Positions 47,060 through 55,162 of a stretch of DNA of 64,000 bases are shown piece after piece. The translations under genes and the position numbers were made by a program. Location: NCBI GenBank assembly GCA_028282465.1, contig JANQHX010000056.1, forward strand, positions 62,001-126,000, in the 5' to 3' direction. Each line of letters starts with the position of its first letter. The stretch's first letter is position 1. The notes beneath the pieces are model-generated. The model saw only the letters and a list, made by a program, of their open reading frames with translations, had not been told where the DNA came from and made no database searches. Origin of the DNA: Gynuella sp. (lineage in GTDB: Bacteria > Pseudomonadota > Gammaproteobacteria > Pseudomonadales > Natronospirillaceae).

Positions 47060-47668
47060 TTACTGATGTCTATAAAGATAAATTGCCAGTATAAAAAACC
47101 AAAAATAAAACAAGATCTCCATCAGCCTTTGTACTAATCCAACTATTGGTAGCTCTGGTGTCATGTTGAAATATAGAAATAAAGCAATAATGCCAATACC
47201 CAGGCCCGACGTGTAAACTGGTTTTCCATTAGGTAAATTTTTTAGTCCAAATGACATTAGTACTATGCCCAAAATTGCAAATGCATAGGCTATTGCTCCT
47301 AAAATCATGTGAACTTTATGGGACAACGTAGGATTCACAGGCCGACATTCGAAATCACATGGGAAGACAGCTGCGAGCATTAGAGCAGTTGCATAAACCG
47401 AGAGGCTACTTAAACCGAATACAGCCAGTGTGTTCTTTTTTAAGAGCAAAAATGCCATGCCAATAAATACTAATAAAAATAACTCCGTAGGAACAAATCC
47501 AAAGAAATTAACCAAACCACCGTGCTCTGAACCTGAGGCACCTAGCTCACTCATAAACTGAGTAACATGGCTGTAATCTGGATAGTTCAGCCCACCAATA
47601 AAAACTGTGCCGACAAGCCAAAATAAACTGACTATGGGTAGAAGCAATATTGGAATTTTTGAGTTCAT
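47060..47668 (-). CDS. DUF998-type membrane protein
   Basis: A 202-residue protein with six probable membrane helices and the DUF998-like segments YSHVTQFMSELGASGSEHG and HKVHMILGAIAYAFAI. Function is unknown. ATG at 47666-47668. It marks the start of the accessory stretch that separates cheR from flgB, and its stop lies 25 bases from the convergent cheR stop. Confidence 0.75.
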   Translation of the reverse strand: MNSKIPILLLPIVSLFWLVGTVFIGGLNYPDYSHVTQFMSELGASGSEHGGLVNFFGFVPTELFLLVFIGMAFLLLKKNTLAVFGLSSLSVYATALMLAAVFPCDFECRPVNPTLSHKVHMILGAIAYAFAILGIVLMSFGLKNLPNGKPVYTSGLGIGIIALFLYFNMTPELPIVGLVQRLMEILFYFWFFILAIYLYRHQ

Positions 47669-48064
47669 CAAGAATGCCTTTAATGCGCTTTACGACTAAC
47701 TTCAAAATCTGATTGCTCTATTGTGACTTTGGTTCAAGAAAATACAACTAATAACAATGTTAGAGTCTAGTTAGAAGCGACGGCTCTTTGCATTTATCCT
47801 TACTCATTATTGCTCTGAGCCAGAAGTCTTGGCCAATTGTGGGGTATAGTTTAGTTTTTCACTTATTAATCAAATAAAAAGTGTCTGAAATCATTAAAAA
47901 TATTTCCCATTGTGAATTAGAAATTACCAGTTTTCGGTTGGAAACAATAATTGCGAAACCCATTGCAAAGTTAGCAAGAGCTTTCGCCAGTTATTGCTTC
48001 GGAAGACTTCGGCTGCTAGGTTAATTCTCAAATATTTTTTGTTTTTCTGAATTGAGGACACATT
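47669..48064. other. Gene-free gap
   Basis: AT-rich stretch between divergent genes. I see no gene, clear terminator or consensus promoter. It presumably holds the promoters of both flanking genes. Confidence 0.5.
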
Positions 48065-49861
48065 ATGAAAGTTGAAATATTCAGCAGTGTTATCCGTTCT
48101 TCATTTAGCTTCTTGTTAAAAAACCAAGTGTGCATTTTAATGCGAACTATAACTGTGGTTCTGGCTATTTTGCTTTCCGGTTGTTTAGAAATCGAAACTG
48201 AAGAGACAACGGATGAAGCGAACACAACGGATACAGATACTGGTACAACCAATACTGATACCACAACAGACACAGACACGACAGATACGGATACAGATAC
48301 TGGCACAACGGATACTGTAACAGATGATGATACCTCGACTGACACTCTAGCTTGGCCAATAGAAGATGGCAGGTTTGGCGTTGCAGAAGAAGTGTTAGTG
48401 TTACCACCTCCTAACAACCAAAACGCAATGCATATTCCAGATGTGCAAGCTAGTTACCCTGATGTTAATTGGAATACACTTGATAGACTCTATATTCAAG
48501 CAGGTCAGTATGCATTTATACGTCTGGGTAATTTACCTATTAGATCGCCAGATGATCCATTAATTATTACCAACAAGGATGGACAAGTACGTGTTGGAGG
48601 CCTTAACCACTATTATTTGTTTTCCATCGGAGGCGGTGCTAATTGGGTTTTGACCGGGCGCTATGACCCTGAAAGTGGTACCGGCCATGAAGACTACCCT
48701 GGCCACAGGGGTGGTAATTTTGCGAACTCTCGAGACAGTTACGGCATATTGGTTGACGATGATTATCTGCGTGATGGCAATTCGGGTATTGCCATAGGTA
48801 GCTCAGCAACAGACTTTGAATTGGAGTATATTGAAGTTCGTGAAGTCGGCTTTGCTGGTATTACCATTAAAACCGATGATATTGGTAGTGCGCATATGCG
48901 TAACGTCAAGCTCCACGATCTATATATTCATGATACCGGTAGCGAAGGTCTTTATCTTGGAAGTACACAGGCGCAGCCCCAACATAAATTAATTGATTGG
49001 GAAATCTATAACAACCGAGTGCTTCGCACCGGAACAGAGGCGATCCAGATGGGGCAAATGTCTGGCTCCAATACCATCAGAAACAATATTTTTGGGCCTG
49101 CTGCAATGGATTGGCGGGCAGCATTTCAAAATTATCAAGATTTCAATTTTCAAATTGGTTTACGTGAAGGCTTACTCAGAGTTGAGAACAATATCTTTTT
49201 AGGCGCTGCTGGGCAGATCGTTTCTTTCTTCGCCCATGATGTTGCAGGGGACTCAACTGATACTAATGTTGGCGCTCAGTTTTATAATAACTATTTTGAA
49301 GGCATGCGCAGTCTGGGCATGTATATTAATTCAACTGCTTTGGAAGGCATGAGCTATGAATTCGTAGATAACACTTTTGGAGGATTTCGATTCTTGCGCG
49401 ACGAAGTCTATGATGTCGAACCCTACAACCATCTATTGCGAATATTTAACAGTACTACACCCATAACCCTGACTGGAAATACTTGGAGTGGCCCAGAACG
49501 CCTGAGTATTGAAGTTGAAAACAATGGAACTGAGGGTAATCACACCGCAACAAATAACGTCAACGAAGAACCTGAAAAAATTCTTTTTGTTGACAGCGGC
49601 CTTCCTGATAATTTTGATTGGCTAACCATTGAAATGTGGACAGAAACGGCAACTTTAGGAAATAACCAACCCGTGGACTATGAGCTTGATGATTATGTAA
49701 CCCATCTAGGCATTCCATACCGTTGTCGAATTGCTGTGTGTACAAGCGGACTTATCCCTACAGACTCTCCCGACGCCTGGGAGGCCTTGCCTTATCTTGC
49801 TGATGATGTTCGAGTAAGGCTAGGTACCACTTGGGAACATTTAGGTTTGCAGCCTAATTAA
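48065..49861 (+). CDS. Secreted beta-helix lipoprotein with Thr/Asp linker
   Basis: A 598-residue protein. A lipobox LLSGC lies at Cys40 and is followed by a low-complexity Thr/Asp linker to about residue 97. A right-handed parallel beta-helix region (about 120-470) then has repeats such as HMRNVKLHDLYIHDTG, IDWEIYNNRVLRTG and RNNIFG. The end (about 545-598) resembles a chitin-type carbohydrate-binding module (YVTHLGIPYRCRIAVCTS and DAWEAL). This suggests a surface polysaccharide-binding or cleaving protein. The first ATG has the better ribosome site (GAGG); the ATG at 48140 gives a shorter, more usual signal peptide. Confidence 0.75.
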   Translation: MKVEIFSSVIRSSFSFLLKNQVCILMRTITVVLAILLSGCLEIETEETTDEANTTDTDTGTTNTDTTTDTDTTDTDTDTGTTDTVTDDDTSTDTLAWPIEDGRFGVAEEVLVLPPPNNQNAMHIPDVQASYPDVNWNTLDRLYIQAGQYAFIRLGNLPIRSPDDPLIITNKDGQVRVGGLNHYYLFSIGGGANWVLTGRYDPESGTGHEDYPGHRGGNFANSRDSYGILVDDDYLRDGNSGIAIGSSATDFELEYIEVREVGFAGITIKTDDIGSAHMRNVKLHDLYIHDTGSEGLYLGSTQAQPQHKLIDWEIYNNRVLRTGTEAIQMGQMSGSNTIRNNIFGPAAMDWRAAFQNYQDFNFQIGLREGLLRVENNIFLGAAGQIVSFFAHDVAGDSTDTNVGAQFYNNYFEGMRSLGMYINSTALEGMSYEFVDNTFGGFRFLRDEVYDVEPYNHLLRIFNSTTPITLTGNTWSGPERLSIEVENNGTEGNHTATNNVNEEPEKILFVDSGLPDNFDWLTIEMWTETATLGNNQPVDYELDDYVTHLGIPYRCRIAVCTSGLIPTDSPDAWEALPYLADDVRVRLGTTWEHLGLQPN

Positions 49862-49932
49862 AGGGAAGAGAGATTGGGGCCTTACTTTTTTATGCTAAAT
49901 TGAAGGCTCGAAACAGACTAATTGATAAACAC

Positions 49933-49981
49933 GAACCTTTCCAACGCTTCAAAACCACCAAATACTGCGCTGGAAAGGTTC
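49933..49981. terminator. Hairpin between convergent lipoprotein genes
   Basis: A perfect 11-bp inverted repeat GAACCTTTCCA/TGGAAAGGTTC, extended by CGC/GCG after one mismatch, with a 19-base loop. It lies between the convergent stops at 49861 and 50014, so probably serves both as a terminator-like structure. No T-tract. Confidence 0.5.
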
Positions 49982-50013
49982 TAGATAAACTCTAAAACCC
50001 TATCGCTCTATTA

Positions 50014-51627
50014 TTACCTTCTGTGACGGTCCTGTCTTTCGGTATTAGCATCAGTTTGACTATCAGGTTCTAACCAGCGAGGTATGATGAATCCAGCCCA
50101 ATTGCGACATGCATCTGGAAAATTAGCACACAGTGGTAATTCTTCATGACGCATCGGATCCATTAAATAGGGTGTCTCCGTTGTTGGTTTCCTACTTTTT
50201 AATAATGCTAGTGCTTCACTTGGAGTAATGCCTTGATTGCGATGGATTTGCTCCAGAACTGCTATGCCAAGACCATTAATAAATGAGGTGGTCATTAAGA
50301 ATTCGGGGCTCCCGCTGCCTCCCCAAATGCTAAAAAGTATCGGGTGATCACCAAAATAAGGTAGGTCTTCAAAACCTTTGACCGTACCTGAGTTAATCAT
50401 TAAGTCTGTACAACTTTTAACGGTGTGCATGGTACCGTTCAATAAGCTCAAATAGGCATCAGAGTAGGGTATTCCACCCTGTGGAATAATGGGTAGGTTA
50501 GGTTCATTTAAATAGCTTTTCGCGATATAGCCAGTCCGTAATCTATTGGGTATATCAACACAATCAGAGTAATGGTTTTCACCAAAATCCCCATCTAACA
50601 CTGGCGTTAATGTTGGACGGGCACCATTGGGTGCTGCCTGGACTAACACCGCTTTGTTTGCCATGGCTTGGAGTATTCTTGTGTAAGATGCATTAAGTTT
50701 ATCTGCATTTAGGATTTTATTTTCAAGACTGGGGCAGTGTTGATTGATGTCATCGAAAAAACTAGCGCGAGTTCTTCCTGCTGATAGGTTAACGTATTCT
50801 ATATCGTGCTCGTCGATTAGATTCGAAATTGAAGTAATAATTTGATCTGTATAAGAATCAATGGTTTCTTCGCTATTGCTACATATTACAGAATTTGGAA
50901 AGTGATAAAACTTCAAAGTAATAAATTGGGCATAGGGAATATAATCAGCCAGTGCGTTAAGAATAATTGAGCCATGGTATTCGGTTGCTGCATTATCTGC
51001 TGTTTTAACCTTTCCCATTCGGTCATAATCAAGTTGCCGAGTTAACTCCGAGTTTGGTAAGAAAGATTCGCTTCTTGCAATCATCTTTTTAAACTGAAAA
51101 TCGGCTGGGCTGGTGACATACATATCGGTTGCTTTAACAATATCAGCAGTCACTGCATCGCCATTTTCCTCGACTTGCCAATCATACATTCCTAACATTC
51201 TTTTAGCATTTCGAATCACCGCACCACCGAATCGATAGTCAATAACCAGTATCTTCGCCGTGGTTGGGTCATCCCTCATTTGTTCTCTTTCTGCAGTAAA
51301 TTCGTCTGAGCCGAAAAGCACATGGTCCAGTTCGTGTAGATACATCGAGCAGTGGCTTGTATCAGAATTTTCGGGTGTATCTGGTTCTGGGCATTCATCA
51401 AGCGAATCTAAATAGTTGTTCATTTCATCTGAAAACTCAGCAACACCTTTTATAAAGTCTTCACCTGTATTTTTATAAATTTTTTCGGTGGGTTCTATCG
51501 GAGTACCGATGGTGTCTATTGGGTCGTAGAGTGGAAGTTCTTCGGGTGATCGATTCTCTGAGTTTTCAGTTTGGCATCCTGCTAAAGTAGCTAGTAAAAA
51601 AATTGTCGGTACTACGAAACGTTTCAT
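50014..51627 (-). CDS. Lipoprotein with divergent subtilisin-like (S8) fold
   Basis: A 537-residue lipoprotein (lipobox LAGC, Cys18). After a Glu/Pro-rich linker, segments in the order of the subtilase fold can be picked out: Asp130 in ILVIDYRFGG, His218 in YHGSIILNAL, the strand IEYVNLSAG, Asn334 in VLVQAAPNGA (oxyanion Asn) and Ser448 in TTSFINGLGIAVLEQI. All four expected positions are present, but the flanking consensus (GTSMAAP) is eroded. It may be an active divergent protease or a pseudo-protease. Assignment is by eye. Confidence 0.55.
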   Translation of the reverse strand: MKRFVVPTIFLLATLAGCQTENSENRSPEELPLYDPIDTIGTPIEPTEKIYKNTGEDFIKGVAEFSDEMNNYLDSLDECPEPDTPENSDTSHCSMYLHELDHVLFGSDEFTAEREQMRDDPTTAKILVIDYRFGGAVIRNAKRMLGMYDWQVEENGDAVTADIVKATDMYVTSPADFQFKKMIARSESFLPNSELTRQLDYDRMGKVKTADNAATEYHGSIILNALADYIPYAQFITLKFYHFPNSVICSNSEETIDSYTDQIITSISNLIDEHDIEYVNLSAGRTRASFFDDINQHCPSLENKILNADKLNASYTRILQAMANKAVLVQAAPNGARPTLTPVLDGDFGENHYSDCVDIPNRLRTGYIAKSYLNEPNLPIIPQGGIPYSDAYLSLLNGTMHTVKSCTDLMINSGTVKGFEDLPYFGDHPILFSIWGGSGSPEFLMTTSFINGLGIAVLEQIHRNQGITPSEALALLKSRKPTTETPYLMDPMRHEELPLCANFPDACRNWAGFIIPRWLEPDSQTDANTERQDRHRR

Positions 51628-52067
51628 TGAATTACAGTTCCTTATGAATAATGAATGAAAAAGACTAGGTTCAACAATGAAAGGTTTAAAGAAATTTTTT
51701 TAAAAATTAAAAAATTTCGTTATTTGAATTTCTTTAGTAAAAACTATATGTTGATAATTTGTTCAGAAATTTGTCTATAGTGTTTCATAAAATATCAATC
51801 AGTTTTTCTTAGGCTGATTGCAGTCAATGACTATTGAATATTATTTAAGTGCAGTATTAAAGAATGGATCAACCAGTCGGTTTATGTTTCATTATTTTCA
51901 AATTGTTCTTTGATAACAGGTTATGGGAAAGAAGAAAGCCAGAATAAAAAAAGTTCATTTTCCTCCGAAAAATATGTAAAAAAAATCTAAGCTTTCCATA
52001 AAATATTTAGGTGCCTTTTAACTTGGATCGTATATTAATTGAGGCGTAATGGTTCTGTTATTAATGC
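51628..52067. other. AT-rich gene-free gap
   Basis: About 440 bases of very AT-rich sequence with short A and T runs. I see no gene, structured RNA or repeat. It lies 5' to the subtilase-like gene and presumably holds its promoter. Confidence 0.5.
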
Positions 52068-52271
52068 TTAGTCACAGTACTCAAGAATATCCCCAGGTTG
52101 GCACTCTAAGATCTGACAAATTTTTTCCAGTGTAGAAAATCTAACACCTTTAACTTTGCCATTTCTCAGCAAAGATAAATTCTGCTCCGTGATACCTATT
52201 TTAGTTGCTAGCTCTTTACCGCTAATTTTTCGTTTTGCCATCATCACGTCTAAATTAATTACGATTGGCAT
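52068..52271 (-). CDS. Small XRE/YozG-type transcriptional regulator
   Basis: A 67-residue Cro/C1-type helix-turn-helix protein (ISGKELATKIGITEQNLSLL) ending in CQPGDILEYCD, typical of small YozG-like regulators that are paired with DUF2975 membrane proteins. The ATG at 52269-52271 follows GAGGAG; a longer in-frame start is not supported. Its gene lies eight bases downstream of the DUF2975 gene, so they form one operon. A 23-bp palindrome before the operon is its probable operator. Confidence 0.88.
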   Translation of the reverse strand: MPIVINLDVMMAKRKISGKELATKIGITEQNLSLLRNGKVKGVRFSTLEKICQILECQPGDILEYCD

Positions 52272-52279
52272 AATACTCC

Positions 52280-52801
52280 TCAGACAAACTGCTTGTTTTC
52301 TTGTTCGATTTGACTGGCTTTGACCAGTAAATCGCTGATTACCCAAAAAATAACTGCCAGCCCCAGTGTTTTAATTTCATTTGAGCCAAAGGAAATTGAA
52401 AGTATTTTCTGTCCGGCCGGATGGTTTATGGAAAGTAACAGACTGGAAAACGCAAGATGTAATGGAGTTGCCAAAGCCTGTATGGCTAAAAACTGTGAGA
52501 AGCGTTTCAGGTGAGTACTATTTGTTTCGTTAAATAATTCACCTAGAGCGAAATTCGCAAACGCACGCCTTAAATAGTAAAGCCCCACTAAACCAGGAAG
52601 CATACTCAAGCAGGTTAGCAGCCAAAACATGTAGGCCTGAAACGGAGTGACGGTATGCCACTGAATAGCGATAGCTAGGTTGGTGCTAGCAAGACTCAAG
52701 AAGGTTTGAATATCAATTAAAAAATACAGGGCCACCATAGGTGCCAGCGCCAGTATTGCTGTACAACCTCTTGCAATAACTAGGGATAAGGTGTTTTTCA
52801 T
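52280..52801 (-). CDS. DUF2975 membrane protein
   Basis: A 173-residue protein with four membrane helices and the DUF2975-like pattern (LRRAFANFALGELFNETNST between helices 2 and 3, and a terminal VIFWVISDLLVKASQIEQEN). It is partner of a small XRE regulator, an arrangement widely seen across bacteria; the function may be sensing or transport-like and is not known. Its ribosome site forms one arm of a palindrome shared with the divergent gene. Confidence 0.85.
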   Translation of the reverse strand: MKNTLSLVIARGCTAILALAPMVALYFLIDIQTFLSLASTNLAIAIQWHTVTPFQAYMFWLLTCLSMLPGLVGLYYLRRAFANFALGELFNETNSTHLKRFSQFLAIQALATPLHLAFSSLLLSINHPAGQKILSISFGSNEIKTLGLAVIFWVISDLLVKASQIEQENKQFV

Positions 52802-52807
52802 TGAAAC

Positions 52808-52872
52808 TTCCTCTTGTAATGTTTGTTAAACAGCAATAAATTATCGTAAAACAATAATTTCTACAAGAGGAA
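52808..52872. promoter_or_regulatory. Divergent control region with nested palindromes
   Basis: Between the DUF2975 operon and the Rap1a-like gene. Outer arms TTCCTCTTGTA (52808-52818) and TACAAGAGGAA (52862-52872) are perfect inverted repeats, and each contains the AAGAGGA ribosome site of the adjacent gene. Inside lies a 23-bp near-perfect palindrome (52838-52860), centre TTATCGTAAAACAATAA, a likely operator for the XRE regulator. Confidence 0.7.
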
Positions 52873-52878
52873 ATCTAT

Positions 52879-53253
52879 ATGAAGGTCAATTTTCATAGTT
52901 CATACCTGGGTTCAAAGCTGGTTCGTATGTTGTTGCTTATGGCTCTATTCTTCCCTATGTCGCAGGCATCGGCGCTCACAGCTATTGAGTTTTCGAATAT
53001 TTGCAAGACTGTAGAAGGGGAGTGTAGCCAGCACCCAATATTGAACGCCTATGTGGGAGGAGCGTTGGATTTAATCGCTAGCTTGCAGGAGCAAGATCTA
53101 ACAGCAACTAAAGTTTACTGCAAAGAACCAAAAGAGATTTTTAACGTGCCGAGGATTATCAGTTATATGGATGAGCACAGTCATTTGCGTGCTAAACAGA
53201 ATGCGATGGTCTTATTAATAAATTATTTTGAAGAGTTTGGCGGCTGTGAATGA
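52879..53253 (+). CDS. Secreted Rap1a/Tai-like protein
   Basis: A 124-residue exported protein: signal peptide to about Ala32, then a Rap1a-type domain with Cys pairs in FSNICKTVEGECSQ, GGALDLIASLQEQDLTATKV, YCKEPKEIFN and a final FEEFGGCE. Rap1a/Tai members include immunity proteins of type VI secretion effectors, but others are general periplasmic proteins, and no effector gene is nearby. It is divergent from the DUF2975/XRE pair, with 78 bases between. Confidence 0.65.
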   Translation: MKVNFHSSYLGSKLVRMLLLMALFFPMSQASALTAIEFSNICKTVEGECSQHPILNAYVGGALDLIASLQEQDLTATKVYCKEPKEIFNVPRIISYMDEHSHLRAKQNAMVLLINYFEEFGGCE

Positions 53254-53343
53254 CCCAAGGAAATCATTGGAATAAGCATGGAGTTGATGACCTGACCCAT
53301 GCTTAATAAATGTCTTAACAGATCATTGGCGACCATCAGATAT

Positions 53344-54372
53344 TTACACTAACCGCCTGCTTAGATTTGGAACTAGTGTTCGGTCTTTAACATGGCCGTT
53401 TGATTTAGACTTTCGAGCGCTGTGCGCCGGGCCTTTCAGTATTAAGATCAATAGCACTCCAAAAATTGGCATGTGTCCGACAAGTTCTTCCACGCCAGCA
53501 ACAATTGTGGTTAGTGTGAATACCAAGGCTAGGGTTAAGGCCACCAGTCGAGTGCCTAGTCCCATTGCTACCAGCAAGCCAAAAGTAAATTCAAATAAAC
53601 CAGCGGCGAATACAAAATCTAAATGGCTGAAACTTTTGAAGCCAACTAATTGCATAAAGTTAAAGTGACTATGTTGTTCTAGAAATAACAAAGAAATACC
53701 GGGTTCGTACAACTTATTGTGAATACCTAAAACCATTAACTGAAAACCTAAGCCAAGCCTGAGAGACAGAAAGGCATATCTCTCCAGATCAATCCCCGTC
53801 AATTTGGGCAGAATTTTTCTGTCGAAATTGCTAATAACTGGCCCAATCAAGATAAGAGCAATGCCAACACCTAGAAATTCAAAGAAGTAATCAATAGCTA
53901 AATTAACGCCGAAAATGGAAAAAATTAAGAAGGAGACAAAAACTAAACCAACACCCGCCAATGCCGGTGACACCGCTAATATAACAATCACCGCTGCTTG
54001 TAACACAAGACCTAGCATAGTGAGGTTGTAAGGGAGTAAAAGATTAGGTGCAAGGAATTCACCGAGCAACAAACACAGAATTAAGGTAATCGAAAGTAGG
54101 GCGATTAAGACATACCAACCACCATTAGCGGGTAATAACCATGGTCGGTTAAGAGACTTGGCAAAGTTAGACCTCTCTAAGGTGACTAATCTGTTTAGCC
54201 AAAAGATGAAGATGCAATAACTAATGGCACCAAAGATAGTTAAATAGGTAATAAAGTCATATTCAAACTGTACTTGGGGTATTTCCGATGCATCCACAAA
54301 CCAACGCACGTGAGCAGTGGTGGCAAACGAAACCAAAAATAAACCTATTGCAATCATTGCTTTTTTAAGCAT
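53344..54372 (-). CDS. DoxX-like multi-pass membrane protein
   Basis: A 342-residue inner-membrane protein with about nine helices; the C-terminal part (FDLV-type LSLRLGLGFQLMVLGIHNKL... and FAAGLFEFTFGLLVAMGLGTR) looks DoxX-like. Function unknown. The start was put at the ATG at 54370-54372 (TAGG upstream). An ATG at 54414 would add 14 residues. A palindrome TTGCTGT-agaa-ACAGCAA (54381-54398) sits upstream. Confidence 0.65.
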   Translation of the reverse strand: MLKKAMIAIGLFLVSFATTAHVRWFVDASEIPQVQFEYDFITYLTIFGAISYCIFIFWLNRLVTLERSNFAKSLNRPWLLPANGGWYVLIALLSITLILCLLLGEFLAPNLLLPYNLTMLGLVLQAAVIVILAVSPALAGVGLVFVSFLIFSIFGVNLAIDYFFEFLGVGIALILIGPVISNFDRKILPKLTGIDLERYAFLSLRLGLGFQLMVLGIHNKLYEPGISLLFLEQHSHFNFMQLVGFKSFSHLDFVFAAGLFEFTFGLLVAMGLGTRLVALTLALVFTLTTIVAGVEELVGHMPIFGVLLILILKGPAHSARKSKSNGHVKDRTLVPNLSRRLV

Positions 54373-54629
54373 ATGCCTATTTGCTGTAGAAACAGCAACC
54401 TCCCCAAAGCACATCGTCCTAGTTGATGTCGCGAAATCTACCAATTTTGATTATTTAGTCAACGATTAAAGCGATTAATTAAAATCTCATATAGTAGTTT
54501 GAGTAATTATTAGACTCTGATTATGTTGGGCTGATTGAAGTCACTATAGATTTCAGGATGCAATGCTCTAAACCAAACCAAAAATAGTTTGTTATCAACG
54601 ATTTGGAAGCTGTTAAGTCGCTTAATGGT

Positions 54630-55091
54630 TTAGGCTTGCAGGGCGGCCACTCTTTTTAAAGCATTACGAGCAATCATGACATGAAAAGGGTAAATCATTC
54701 CCAAATAGAGTTTGCCCCCGATATTATGAGTATGCACCCAGGTTCCCAAATAGACTTGTCCAGATTGGGAAATAACAGAAATTCGAAAGTTCAAATGCTT
54801 GTCATTAAAACCTGCAATAAATTCTTCGTCTGTATCCAATTCCACTGGAAAAGGCCCTACTTTATCTTCTGCCATAGGTCCGTCATTGGATAGCCCAAAG
54901 GGGGCCGTTAATATTTTTCGTAGAAACACTAGGGCACGACCCCATTTAGGGAACTGAACCACGACCTCGGCGGCTTTTCTAGCTGGTAGAGTGGAGTTGA
55001 CTACAAAACAATCGACAAAATCTGACTTCCCAATACGTTTTTGCAAAATGCTGTTCATAGGAAGGTCTGTTTTACGAACTCTGTTTTTCAT
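54630..55091 (-). CDS. DUF2867-family protein
   Basis: A 153-residue soluble protein with the DUF2867 pattern: FVDCFVV, VFLRKILTAPFGL, GPFPVELDTDEEFIAGFNDKHLNFRIS and YLGTWVHTHNIGGKLYLGMI. Function unknown. The ATG at 55089-55091 is preferred over an upstream GTG, since GGGGAT precedes it. It follows the oxidoreductase gene on the same strand. Confidence 0.75.
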   Translation of the reverse strand: MKNRVRKTDLPMNSILQKRIGKSDFVDCFVVNSTLPARKAAEVVVQFPKWGRALVFLRKILTAPFGLSNDGPMAEDKVGPFPVELDTDEEFIAGFNDKHLNFRISVISQSGQVYLGTWVHTHNIGGKLYLGMIYPFHVMIARNALKRVAALQA

Positions 55092-55162
55092 TGTTAGATT
55101 AGATCCCCGATTAAAATTAAACACTCAAGGTAATTCTTGTTATTAAACTCTTTGGCCGGCCT

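Noticed and set aside
49933-49981. Integron attC-like recombination site
   Set aside because: Inverted arms are present but the core GTTRRRY/RYYYAAC boxes are absent; a convergent-gene hairpin is the simpler reading.
52272-52346. Longer start for the small XRE protein
   Set aside because: It would overlap the DUF2975 gene; the ATG at 52271 follows GAGGAG directly.
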